Assembly: GCA_034096865.1 (NCBI GenBank)
Contig: JAWQFJ010018209.1
Span: 52,501-75,000 of the forward strand
Source of the DNA: Theodoxus fluviatilis
Taxonomy: Eukaryota > Mollusca > Gastropoda > Cycloneritida > Neritidae
Direction: 5' to 3'
DNA length: 22,500 nucleotides
The notes under the pieces were generated by a model, which ran no database searches, was not told where the DNA came from, and saw only the letters and a program-made list of their open reading frames with translations. The first letter of the stretch is position 1. Each line of letters begins with the position of its first letter. Both the position numbers and the translations under genes were made by a program. Below, piece by piece: positions 8,651-19,459 of this stretch.

Positions 8651-9345
8651 GTGGCAAGAGATGAAAAAAATATAAACTTGAAGGCGATTTGAAAGGAAAA
8701 GTGCATGTATGCATGTGGAGCTATCGGGAGGCTGTTGTCTATGTTGTTAATAAGCGGGAATGGAACTGTAGATGTGTGTATTGTTGTATCTGTGTATATT
8801 TCTGTATGAGTCAATGAGTGTATGGTGCCACATAAGCGTGACTTAATTCGCTTTGGTGGAGAAGTATGAATATAAATGCAGAATCGATTCCTTTCAATGA
8901 CAACAACATCAAAACAAACTAATGTCAGCATATTCCCGTTTCATTAAACCATTTTTTCAATCTCTATGAATGGAGGAAAAGTGATAATTATCAGTTTCTC
9001 GTTCTGCTATTCTTGCCTCACACTTCTTGAAATTCACTAAGTGTACAACTCTGTCCTCCCTTCCCCAAAGAAGTAAACGTTTGTGTGACATGATCCTGAC
9101 GAGTTGTGTGAGAGGGTGTGCTTTCTTCCATGTTTGCTTGTGTGTTTGCCAGCGTGAGTGCCGAACAGAAATCGATATAACTTTTTTCAGAAATCCAGTA
9201 TTTAAAAATAAGACTCGACACAATTCAGGAAATGCCACCGAACACATCAAACAGAAGAAGGCAGAGTAGCCAATAATTTCCGTTCACGAGGACCGAAAAC
9301 TCGGAAGAGAAGGTCGCAGTTCACGGCAGAAACACCTGTCCATAC
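8651..9345 (-). other. Rest of intron 5, no feature seen
   Basis: AT-rich sequence. Open frames here are short and biased by TG-rich stretches. No splice-bounded coding block or mobile-element end could be supported. Confidence 0.5.
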
Positions 9346-9517
9346 CTGAGGAACAGCTCCAGGTGGAAGCGTCTCTTCTCTGTGGGTAGCTGCAGGTCGA
9401 GGCATCGGTATTAATAACCTTTGACCCCTGGGAGTCTCTCGTCAGGGAGGGCTGCTGCCGAGAACTGCTACTGTCCGCCATTTTGGATGTCTTTGATCCC
9501 TGACTGGAGTTGGCAGT
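9346..9517 (-). CDS. Exon 5 of the Ser/Arg-rich gene (5' boundary uncertain)
   Basis: The donor TGTTCCTCAG|GTATGG is good and leaves phase 1, matching exon 6. The peptide includes TANSSQGSKTSKMADSSSSR and RQQPSLTRDSQGSK, then TDASTCSYPQRRDASTWSCS, clearly of the same Ser-rich type. The acceptor is less clear. To receive the phase-0 end of exon 4, I chose GAGACGCAG|ACTGCC (exon start 9517, 172 nt). The textbook-looking CTCCTTGCAG|ATGACC (start 9585, 240 nt) would need phase 1 upstream, which would imply an unseen exon or alternative splicing. The frame stays open upstream to about 9808. A donor-like AAG|GTTATT inside the exon is weak. Confidence 0.55.
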
Positions 9518-9585
9518 CTGCGTCTCCATCGTAGAAGAAGACGCCCCCTCCAGGCGGAGGAAAAGTCCCTCGGTATCATGGTCAT

Positions 9586-10648
9586 CTGCAAGGAGTTGAC
9601 AATCGATACGACTGCAGTGTATTCCAACATCAAAGCCATTCAGATCAATAATGCTTTGTAATACCATGTCATAGCGCATTGCATTACGTCGCGCTCTCTC
9701 GTGGGCAAATACGGTGGGCATACGAAGAGAAAAGATTGCATTATATAAACGAACCTCGACGGCATGAATGTTGTCAAACGCCACCCAACACGGTTCAAGA
9801 CATTTCATCTCAAGATTACTCCAGAGGGGATAACATCAGATTCAGTAGTTGGAGACACAGGAATATTTTGGAACATTTATTCAGAAGTGTCCCAGAACAA
9901 AAGGTGCATATATCGAGTCCTTCGATGGGTTTCTACTCACCAGCCCTCCGAGAAGCCAGTTTGGTCGTGGATGGACGATCCCCTTTTTCGTCAGTGTGTC
10001 GTGTTATCTGGAACAAGGAATGGGTAAATACTTACACGTGCTACATGATCGTTGTGTTCTGAATCTTGGGAACTTATGTGTTAACTTCAAACGATTTGGC
10101 TGAAAATGTGGGATTCTAATCAGAGCGAAGACTGACGAGCCACATTGGCGGTTATGTCTATGCTTTGAGTTCGAGCATCTTCGATAAATTACCCGTGCCG
10201 TGGAAAATTGAAACGTATGTACTTCACTCATTTCATCCTTTATTTTAATCCTGGGGTGATTTTACTTTAGATGTAGATTGGCTGAACGAATATTTCTGCT
10301 GCCGTGTTCCACTCAGCTCTGTAACGTCGCGGTGAAGGAGGAGCATTAGTACGTGTTCTTTCGTCCAGTGAGCTTATTCTTGTACATCGCTCTTTAATAT
10401 GAGGAGCAACCATTCAGGCACTGAATCACCCTGCATCATGAGTTGTCCTCAAAAGTCTGGTGCATCTGTATGTGTGTGCGTGTGTGTGTGTTTCATTTTT
10501 GTTTTTTGTTATGAGCATATGTTGATTACACATCCCTTTAAAGCCCGAGCACTTCATAACACTGATGTGGTTTTTGGGGGGGCAGACACGAGTATTTTCA
10601 CCACATCACCAAGTCAATGCCTGCTTTAGAGAAATTCAACTATAGATT
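9586..10648 (-). other. Left part of intron 4, no feature seen
   Basis: Several overlapping plus-strand frames of 80-130 codons occur at 9679-10103, but none has splice support, a recognisable motif or the composition of the neighbouring exons. A short (TG)n run lies at 10470-10490. Confidence 0.45.
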
Positions 10649-12148
10649 GATAGAACTCAAGCACTACCCTGAAGTCCACTGATAGAACTCAAGCACTACC
10701 CTGAAGTCCACTGATAGAACTCAAGCACTACCCTGAAGTCCACTGATAGAACTCAAGCACTACCCTGAAGTCCACTGATAGAACTCAAGCACTACCCTGA
10801 AGTCCACTGATAGAACTCAAGCACTACCCTGAAGTCCACTGATAGAACTCAAGCACTACCCTGAAGTCCATTGATAGAACTCAAGCACTACCCTGAAGTC
10901 CACTGATAGAACTCAAGCACTACCCTGAAGTCCACTGATAGAACTCAAGCACTACCCTGAAGTCCACTGATAGAACTCAAGCACTACCCTGAAGTCCACT
11001 GATAGAACTCAAGCACTACCCTGAAGTCCATTGATAGAACTCAAGCACTACCCTGAAGTCCATTGATAGAACTCAAGCACTACCCTGAAGTCCATTGATA
11101 GAACTCAAGCACTACCCTGAAGTCCACTGATAGAACTCCAGCACTACCCTGAAGTCCACTGATAGAACTCAAGCACTACCCTGAAGTCCACTGATAGAAC
11201 TCAAGCACTACCCTGAAGTCCACTGATAGAACTCAAGCACTACCCTGAAGTCCACTGATAGAACTCAAGCACTACCCTGAAGTCCATTGATAGAACTCAA
11301 GCACTACCCTGAAGTCCACTGATAGAACTCAAGCACTACCCTGAAGTCCATTGATAGAACTCAAGCACTACCCTGAAGTCCATTGATAGAACTCAAGCAC
11401 TACCCTGAAGTCCACTGATAGAACTCAAGCACTACCCTGAAGTCCATTGATAGAACTCAAGCACTACCCTGAAGTCCACTGATAGAACTCAAGCACTACC
11501 CTGAAGTCCATTGATAGAACTCAAGCACTACCCTGAAGTCCACTGATAGAACTCCAGCACTACCCTGAAGTCCACTGATAGAACTCAAGCACTACCCTGA
11601 AGTCCACTGATAGAACTCAAGCACTACCCTGAAGTCCACTGATAGAACTCAAGCACTACCCTGAAGTCCATTGATAGAACTCAAGCACTACCCTGAAGTC
11701 CACTGATAGAACTCCAGCACTACCCTGAAGTCCATTGATAGAACTCCAGCACTACCCTGAAGTCCATTGATAGAACTCAAGCACTACCCTGAAGTCCATT
11801 GATAGAACTCAAGCACTACCCTGAAGTCCACTGATAGAACTCCAGCACTACCCTGAAGTCCACTGATAGAACTCAAGCACTACCCTGAAGTCCACTGATA
11901 GAACTCAAGCACTACCCTGAAGTCCACTGATAGAACTCAAGCACTACCCTGAAGTCCACTGATAGAACTCAAGCACTACCCTGAAGTCCATTGATAGAAC
12001 TCAAGCACTACCCTGAAGTCCACTGATAGAACTCCAGCACTACCCTGAAGTCCATTGATAGAACTCAAGCACTACCCTGAAGTCCATTGATAGAACTCAA
12101 GCACTACCCTGAAGTCCACTGATAGAACTCAAGCACTACCCTGAAGTT
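10649..12148. repeat. Satellite of 47 tandem 32-bp units in intron 4
   Basis: The units start GATAGAACTC and end GAAGTCCACT. The period is exactly 32 bp from 10649 to the last, truncated unit at 12121 with no indel. I compared all copies: only two positions vary repeatedly. One is A/C in CTC[A/C]AGCAC (C in 6 copies), the other C/T in TCCA[C/T]TG (T in 16). The last unit ends GAAGTTCAG. Each unit has stops in several frames, and 32 is not a multiple of 3, so the array cannot code. There are no spacers, so it is not CRISPR-like. The near-identity implies recent amplification or strong homogenisation. Confidence 0.97.
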
Positions 12149-12271
12149 CAGACGACACTTGTAATCGAATCGGGAAAGTCTGAATCACTCATTACGTCAT
12201 TACTTCACTATGGAGAACACGCGTGAGAGAACTGGGATTCTCGAGACCAAGGGAACAGCTGACGTCACTAC

Positions 12272-12490
12272 CTTGACGTCCGTGCCTGCAGAAGGTGGCT
12301 GCGGAGCCTGCGTTGCCCGAGTTTGGGAAGCGCTCAGGCTGGAGAGGGAGACTTTCTCTGCGTCGCCTTGGAAACGACTCGCTGCCGTGCTGGATTTGGC
12401 TGTCTGGGCCTCGCCCTCTTCCTCTCGCGTCACCACACTGCCAGCGTCTTCGAGGGAAGGCGTCTCCACTTCTTGTGTCTGCGACGCTGC
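12272..12490 (-). CDS. Exon 4 of the Ser/Arg-rich gene
   Basis: The exon is 219 nt, 73 codons, phase 0 to 0. The donor GACGTCAAG|GTAGTG is acceptable. The acceptor is CACCTCCCGTCCGAG|GCAGCG, preceded by pyrimidines. A second in-phase acceptor, GTCGCAG|ACACAAG, lies 12 bases further in and would remove four residues (AASQ). The peptide has an acidic first part (QTQEVETPSLEDAGSVVTRE), an Ala/Ser/Gln middle (AQTAKSSTAASRFQ) and a Pro-rich end (TQAPQPPSAGTDVK). Frame and composition fit the neighbouring exons. No domain is recognised. Confidence 0.65.
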
Positions 12491-12881
12491 CTCGGACGGG
12501 AGGTGAGTCCTTGAGGGCGTCTGGCAGACAGCGATTATTGCAATGGTAACCGTGGGAAATATTTTACAGACTTATCTCTCGCGTATGACGGACAGCGGCC
12601 CTTCGCGTAGGACAGAGGAGACTCGGTTTTTACAGTGTCGATAATCACAAAACATGAGAAGTGTGCATACGGATCGGATTTTTGTGGGGGAGAAACTGAA
12701 CTTAGTACGAATCAAAGCGATGCATTTAAGATTTTACGTGATGTTTCACTAAAAAACGCACTTTTCTCTTCGAAATGTGATTCTCTTAGAGACTCACGAA
12801 CTCGAAGTAGTGCTAACAAAGTTAAGTCCCTTTTACAAACATCACGCATCACCTCGCCTCATTCGCCCTCCAAATTCTCAC
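12491..12881 (-). other. Intron 3 (391 nt), no feature seen
   Basis: Sequence between exon 3's CAG|GTGAGAAT donor and exon 4's acceptor. AT-rich in its central part; no repeat or mobile-element end is visible. Confidence 0.5.
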
Positions 12882-14646
12882 CTGTGTGTACACTGTGGCA
12901 GAGGTCTGTCTTCGATCTGCAGTCAGGCTGATCTGCTGGCTTGTGGCCACGCTCGATGCCGGTCCTGTTTCGAGTTCTCTGACCTGATCTGTATCTCTGG
13001 AATCCTGGAGGACTATCGCTCTCTTGGGGGAGGGAATACGGCCAGCTCCCACTTGGTTGAGCACACTGTCGTCTTTCGTCGACACCTGAGAGCTGCTTCC
13101 TGCAACGCCTCGGACCCTGGCGATGGGCGTCAAGGAGTCCTCGTCAAAGCACGTCTGCACGGACGCGTCTGGGCCGATGGGTGCGGAACACACAGGCCCC
13201 ACCATCTGCTTGGCAGGATATATCACGTGATGGACCCCATAGAACTCCGGGAAGCTGGAGGACAGAAGCTGATCAGGTGAGGCCATGCTCATCTGTGGGG
13301 TCACTCCGGCCGCGATTGACCCTGACGGACCGTGGCCCATGCTGTGTGAGAGGAAGTCCTGGTAGGGATATACGTTGTTGGTTTGCTGGGAGAGCGCCGC
13401 GGCAGAAGACTGCTCGCCCATACGAACACCGCTGGGCTGCTGGTAGGCCATGTTGCTCTGGGAAGCCCTGGTCAAGGACGGCTGGACAGAGTGGGCACCG
13501 AGCCCGAAGTCCCCGTACTGGATTCCCGCTGGGCCCTGGCTCTGCAGAGAGACGGGCCTCCCTGCCTGCCTGCCCTGGCTTATGAACTGGGGGTACTCCT
13601 GGAGGCACTCCACCTGCTGTGTCTGGGACTTAGTGCTCCCGGGGCCGAAGGAGGGTCTCCGAGGAATCCCCTGGCTCTGGGACACAGACTCTATGGCCCC
13701 ATAGCTGGGCATGCCCTTGAGGGCGGCACTGTGTGAGGAGAAAACCTCGGCTTGAGAAATGTTGCGGAGCGACGCCGCCGATTCCCTGTAGAGAGACTCT
13801 CGGTAGGGGATATTGTGCCGGTCGATGATGGCTTCTTCATGACCAAAGCTCACCTGCTGCTGCACGCCCAGGCTGGAGGCGATCGATGCCTCACCATCGT
13901 ACGCTGCCTTTCGAGCGAGACGCCCACGCTGGGAAGCCGCATCAGCTGCAGTGCTGCCACTTTCCCGGCTCCCCAACAGCTCCTCCTCCGCAGGCCTGAT
14001 GGCAAGGCACGGGTTCTCCGATACGCTTCTTATGTTAGACAGAGACAGAACCTGCTCCGCATCCTCCTCGACTTGCTGCTGTCGCTTCAGCCTTAGCGTG
14101 TCCGAGACGCTCCGGATGTGGTTCAGAGCATCTTCCGAGGATGCGGTCTGCTTGGATCGTGGAGCTTCAACCCTTGAGTCCATGAGCGGGTAGGCGAGGG
14201 CTTGGCGATGCAGAGAGGAGGATACCTGGCTGCGGTGGGTGGGCTGGGACGCTTCTGCGGAGCTTGGCATGGAGTCACTACGCCTGGAAGACTTGCGGCT
14301 GCTCTTCGATGATCTTCTGGCTGAGGTCGAAGAAACCGTGGCATCGCCTGGAGGCGACGCTTTAAACTCTTTCGCGGAGTCCAGCCGCCGCAAGCTGCGG
14401 CGCTCGGTGGAGAGCTGTGCGTCTGAAGCGGTTACTTTCTTTGCCTCAGCCTCCACGTGCTCCCTGGCGTGCTCCCTGGCGAGGTGCCTGGAGTGCCGCC
14501 TGGAGTGCCGCCTGCTCCTCGAGCTGTTGCGGTCGTGGGAGCTTTCGCTGGCCTGTCTGGAGGCCAGCATGTCCACGCTGGCAGACTTCTTCTGAAGGAC
14601 GGGAACGACTTGATTAGTCGTGGCCTCTGACTCACGAGTCGAGACT
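12882..14646 (-). CDS. Exon 3: large internal exon (1765 nt), Arg/Ser/His-rich then Gln/Gly/Tyr-rich
   Basis: Phase 2 to 0. The acceptor CCGTCTCTTATTCCTACAG|AGTCTC is strong; the leading A completes GAA (Glu) after exon 2. The donor GTACACACAG|GTGAGAAT is consensus. An inner acceptor, GTCCTTCAG|AAGAAG (start 14591), would break phase with exon 2. From the N-terminus: a Ser/Arg/His block (SSRSRRHSRRHSRHLAREH) near residues 35-60; a KSSRKSSRRSDS block; two copies of an IRSVS[D/E] motif about 35-40 residues apart; a Gln/Gly/Tyr/Ser segment with prion-like composition (QSNMAYQQPSGVRMG, TNNVYPYQDFLSHSM); and an acidic, Ser/Thr-rich end with SLTPIARVRG and RIPSPKRAIV. No globular domain or membrane segment is seen. 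Antisense frames across it are shadows. Confidence 0.8.
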
Positions 14647-15054
14647 CTGTAGGAATAAGAGACGGATCATACCATTAACAGTTACACGGGGGGCGAACAG
14701 TTGCTCGCACCAACTCTTCCCTCTGTGGCGAACCTATACATTTTTACTTTATCGTTACAATCTTGTTGCATACGACTTTGTGTTGAGAGCGATTAGCGAC
14801 ACGACAGTGTAACAGATTCCTTCTGTCGCGCTGTAGTGAAAACACTGTCGCATTTTTTTGGTTTTTGGTTTTGTGTGTGGTAGAGATCTTGCTCGGTCGG
14901 ATTTTGGACAAACACTGGCACTGGCAGACATTATGGTGTACAGAACTCCATCTCCAGCACTGCAGCGAAGTTGCTGTATGATACGTCATCCTGACCTCCT
15001 AACAACCTAAGGAGACCAGCAATGTAAGAAACACCACGGAGCATGAAGACTCAC
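14647..15054 (-). other. Intron 2 (408 nt), no feature seen
   Basis: Sequence between the GA|GTGAGTCT donor of exon 2 and the TTCCTACAG acceptor of exon 3. The 82-codon frame in it (14744-14989) is Cys/His/Lys-rich with no splice support and is probably chance. Confidence 0.5.
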
Positions 15055-15256
15055 TCTCTCGCGCTGTGCAGGGGATACACAACTGGGTCAGTGGGTCGCT
15101 GACTGTGGGACAAGGGAACAACGCCGTCTGGCAAATCGGGCGAGGTCAGCGTCTCCACCATCCGGGCTCTATCCGCAGAGGTCAGCATGACCCCAAAGGA
15201 TCGCGTCCGACGTCTGCGCATGCGCGGTTTCTCCTTTTCCTGTTCTGACCAGTCCT
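15055..15256 (-). CDS. Exon 2 of the Ser/Arg-rich gene
   Basis: The exon is 202 nt, phase 1 to 2. The donor GCGCGAGAGA|GTGAGTC has a strong intron side. The acceptor CTTACCAGTTCAG|AGGACTGG matches the phase-1 end of exon 1 (G plus AG gives Glu). Two other acceptors are possible. CCGCTTACCAG (start 15261) needs phase 2. TTTGCCCCGACAG|GCAAGG (start 15395) is in phase 0 and would add about 46 residues including RKRTKSKEKKHTGSHSRS; it would fit exon 1 ending at its alternative ATG|GTCAGT donor. The core peptide DWSEQEKEKPRMRRRRTRSF then GVMLTSADRARMVETLTSPD contains an RRRRTRSF basophilic-kinase-type site. No family is recognised. Confidence 0.6.
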
Positions 15257-15933
<677 letters not shown>

Positions 15934-16176
15934 AATTAAAAGGGAAGACAGATGAAGGAAAGGTCGCAGGCAATAACTAATGGCATATAGTAGCATACAC
16001 AGATGATGCGTAGCTGGAAAGTTGATTGGATGGATGGAGAGAGGCCGTATCATGCGGAGTAGTGAATGCATACACTGGTAGATGAATGGACGCATGCAAT
16101 AACTGGAAACAACAGTATAAAGCATCCACAAAGATGATGTCAGAGCTACAACAGACAAGAAGGGCAAAGCCCATAC

Positions 16177-16982
16177 GACTCACATGCTTGACCTTGACCT
16201 TTATATGACCTTGACCTTCAGGTGAAATTCAAGGTCAAGGTCAAACATCTAAACCTAGCAATGACATCATACACTAAGAAATGCTTTACACATTTTCCCT
16301 ACCAAAGGTCAAGGTCATCGAAGGACATGCAACACAAAACTGTTATTTCAAGACATAGGAAGCACAATGGTGCTTATTGGCACTTTCTACCATGAGATAT
16401 GGTCACATTTAGTGGTTCACTACCCCATTTTGGTCACATTTCATAAGGGTCAAAGTGACCTTGACCTTGATGATATGTGACCAAATGTGTCTCTTAATGA
16501 AAGTATAACATGTGCCCCACATAATTATTAAGTTTGAAACATTTATCTTCCATAGTTCAGGGTCAGGGTCACTTCAAAATATGTATACAATCCAACTTTG
16601 AAGAGCTCCTGTGACCTTGACCTTGAATCAAGGTATGTCAAACTGGTGTCAAAAGATAGGGCTTACTTTTTCCTATATGCCATGTATAGGTGAGGTATCC
16701 AATCTTAAAAACTTCAGAGAAAATTGAGAAAATGTGAAAAATGGCTGTTTTTTAGACAACATTTATGACCCCTGCGACCTTGACCTTGAAGCAAGGTTAA
16801 GTCACTATGTATGTTTTTTGAGGTCTTGTCATCATACACCATCATGCCACATTTGGTATTGATAGACTTAATAGTCTCCAAGAAAAATTCAACGTTAAAG
16901 TTTTTGGACGCCCGGACGCCCGGACGCCCGGACGGACGAAAAGGGTGAGTACATAGACTCACTTTTGCTTCGCATGTGAGTC
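16177..16982. mobile_element. AAGGTCA-rich non-autonomous element, copy 1 (806 bp) with 11-bp terminal inverted repeats
   Basis: The element starts GACTCACATGC and ends GCATGTGAGTC, perfect inverted termini. Inside, GACCTT/AAGGTC hexamers recur in tandem pairs (GACCTTGACCTT). Near the right end a short array of CGGACGCC units lies just before a hairpin formed by GACTCAC and GTGAGTC. The preceding GGCAAAGCCCATAC is repeated as GGCAAAGCTCATAT before copy 2. No transposase frame exists, so it is MITE-like. Related AAGGTCA-rich repeats occur in molluscan genomes (recollection, not checked). Confidence 0.75.
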
Positions 16983-17002
16983 AAAAAAGGCAAAGCTCAT
17001 AT

Positions 17003-18475
17003 GACTCACATGCTTGACCTTGACCTTTACATGACATTGACCTTTACATGACCTTGACCTTCAGGTAATCTTCAATGTCAAACAACTAAACCTAGCATTG
17101 ACATCATACACTAAGAACTGCTTTACACATTTTCCCTACCAAAATACATGTAACCTTGACCCAAGGTCAAGGTCATGCAACACAAAGCTGTTAATTCAAG
17201 ACATAGGAAGCACAATGTTGATTATTGGCACTTTCTACCATGAGGTATGGTCACTTTTAGTGGTTCACTACCCCTTTTTGGTCACATTTCATAAGGGTCA
17301 AAGTGACCTTGACCTTGATGATATGTGACCAAATCTGTCTCATGATGAAAGTATAACATGTGTACTACAATGTTATGAAGTTTGTTTGGAAGAGTTATCT
17401 TCCATAGTTCAGGGTCAAGGTCACTTCAAAATATGTATACAATCCAACTTTAAAGAGCTCCTGTGACCTTGACCTTAAAGCAAGGTCAAGTCACTATGTA
17501 TGTTGTTGTACGCCTTGTCATTCTACACCATCATGCCAAAGTGGGTGTTGATAGACTTAATAGTCTCCGAGAAAAATCCAACGTTAAAGTTTTTTACGGA
17601 TTACAGGACGCCCGGACGCCCGGACAAACGGTGATCTAGACCTTGATGATATGTGACCAAATGTGTCTCATGATGAAAGTATAACATGTGTACTACAATG
17701 TTATGAAGTTTGTTTGGAAGAGTTATCTTCCATAGTTCAGGGTCAATGTCACTTCAAAATATGTATACAATCCAACTTTAAAGAGCTCCTGTGACCTTGA
17801 CCTTGAAGCAAGGTCAAGTCACTATGTATGTTGTTGTACGCCTTGTCATTCTACACCATCATGCCAAAGTGGGTGTTGATAGACTTAATAGTCTCCGAGA
17901 AAAATCCAACGTTAAAGTTTTTTTACGGATTACAGGACGCCCGGACGCCCGGACAAGCGGTGACCTTGACCTTGATGATATGTGACAAAATATGTGTCAT
18001 GATGAAAGTATAACATGTGTACTACAATGTTATGAAGTTTGGAAGAGTTATCTTACATAGTTCAGGGTCAAGGTCACTTCAAAAAATATGTATACAATCC
18101 AAATTTAAAGAGCCCCTGTGACCTTGACCTTGAAGCAAGTTCAATCAAACTGGTATCAAAAGATAGGGATTACTTTGCCCTATAAACCATATATAGGTCA
18201 GGTATCCAATCTCAAAAACTTCAGTCAAAAATTGGGAAAATGTGAAAAATGGCTGCTTTTTAGACGGCCCCTGCGACCTTGACCTTGAAGCAAGGTCAAG
18301 TCACCATGTATGTTTTTGTACGCCTTGTCATCATACACCATCATGCCAAATTGGGTGTTGATAGACTTAATAGTGTCCGAGAAAAATCCAACGTTAAAGT
18401 TTGTACTGACGCCCGGACGCCAGGACGGACGAAAAGGGTGAGTACATAGACTCACTTTTGCTTCGCATGTGAGTC
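17003..18475. mobile_element. AAGGTCA-rich element, copy 2 (1473 bp), with internal ~328-bp tandem duplication
   Basis: Same 11-bp inverted termini as copy 1 (GACTCACATGC at 17003, GCATGTGAGTC ending 18475). It is longer because an inner segment is repeated: CTTGATGATATGTGA recurs at about 17314, 17642 and 17971, 328-329 bp apart. The extra units end in the CGGACGCC array and restart at the CTTGATGATATG point. The 328-bp units are much closer to each other than to copy 1, so the duplication is younger than the split between copies 1 and 2. Confidence 0.75.
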
Positions 18476-18708
18476 AAAAAGACTACCTTGAGGTGCAAAT
18501 GAAACTTAAATAACACCTTAGGCGCGTTCTCCAGGAGGCCGTATCGAGAGATCAAATTCATTGAGAGCTGTGTGTATACGGCGAGTACTTGCAAATCCAA
18601 AATTTATCTCCCACGTGAACTTGTCCACACGAGCGCTCGCCGGGAACGCTCATCTCTGCAAGTATTCGATAGCTATCGATACGGATCGCAGTCCTCTGGA
18701 GAACGCAC

Positions 18709-18856
18709 CTCGGGTTGTGGACCAAGCACTGACCATGGGAGAGTGGCTACGGCGTCTGGGCCTAAGAAGCTGAGCTCGGTGCCTGGCGCAAAAGTGCAGG
18801 CTGTCTGAGGAGGGCGTCTTTTTCGCCCCCGTCTCCCCACGTTCCTCTGGCACCGT
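18709..18856 (-). CDS. Candidate exon 1 (first exon seen) of the Ser/Arg-rich gene
   Basis: The exon is 148 nt, phase 0 to 1. The donor ACAACCCGAG|GTGCGTTC is good. The acceptor GGCGCTTGTTGCAG|ACGGTG has only a weak pyrimidine tract and directly adjoins a 30-bp minisatellite. The peptide TVPEERGETGAKKTPSSDSL then HFCARHRAQLLRPRRRSHSP and MVSAWSTTR matches the basic Ser-rich style of exons 2-3, and its end phase joins exon 2 cleanly. An alternative donor, CCCATG|GTCAGT, would give phase 0. There is no initiator Met in frame before a TGA at about 18893, so either an upstream exon exists outside the visible evidence or this block is not exonic. Confidence 0.42.
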
Positions 18857-18864
18857 CTGCAACA

Positions 18865-19245
18865 AGCGCCACAGCGTGTCTGTGTACAGCCATGTGTGTC
18901 ACAGCGTGTCTGTGTGCAGTCGTGCGCGTCACAGCGTGTCTAGTCTTTGTGCAGCCGTGTGCGTCACAGCATGTCTGTGTGCAGCCGTGTGCGTCACAGC
19001 GTGTCTGTGTGCAGTCGTGTGCGTCACAGCGTGTCTGTGTGCAGCCGTGTGAATCACAACGTGTCTGTGTGCAGTCGTGTGCGCCACAGCGTGTCTGTGT
19101 GCAGTCGTGTGCGTCACAGCATGTCTGTGTGCAGTCGTGTGCGTCACAGCGTGTCTGTGTGCAGTCGTTTGTGCCACCGCGGGTCTGTGTGCAATCGTCA
19201 GCGTCACAGCGTGTCTGTGTGCAATCGTCAGCGTCACAGCGTGAG
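18865..19245. repeat. 30-bp minisatellite, about 12-13 copies
   Basis: Units of GTGTCTGTGTGCAGTCGTGT + GCGTCACAGC repeat from about 18865 to 19245 with few changes; one unit near 18931 has a short insertion. The period is a multiple of three and the usual unit has no stop in two plus frames and one minus frame, so those three frames stay open for about 110-145 codons (VCVQSCASQR, SVCSRVRHSV and AVTHTTAHRH). None has other gene support. Confidence 0.95.
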
Positions 19246-19459
19246 TGACGATATAAATCATGTCCGTCCTCGCGTCATTCCATCTCTTTCTATGCTGGTT
19301 TGCTTGTGCGTGTACTTGTGTGTCAAATGTGTACAGCTTTCTGTGTGTCTACGTGTCCCGTCTATGTGTGCCTGTCTTTGATTGTGTTTCCGGTTGTATG
19401 TTTAAAAACGGGCACGCACAGGCACAAACACACACGGCCGCAGATATGGTCACTCTTAA

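Noticed and set aside
9679..10103. Overlapping plus-strand frames of 84-127 codons in intron 4
   Set aside because: No motif, no splice or polyadenylation support, and two or three frames are open at once over the same DNA.
10649..12148. 32-bp regular repeats could suggest a CRISPR array
   Set aside because: The units are head-to-tail with no spacers, and the locus is an intron of a eukaryotic gene.
12777..13736. Plus-strand frames of 110-167 codons opposite exon 3
   Set aside because: Antisense shadows of a GC-rich coding exon; the minus frame has splice support and continuous phase.
18892..19381. Cys/Val-rich and His/Thr-rich repeat proteins at the 30-bp minisatellite
   Set aside because: The open frames follow from a stop-free unit whose length is a multiple of three; no start context, splice sites or unique coding flank.
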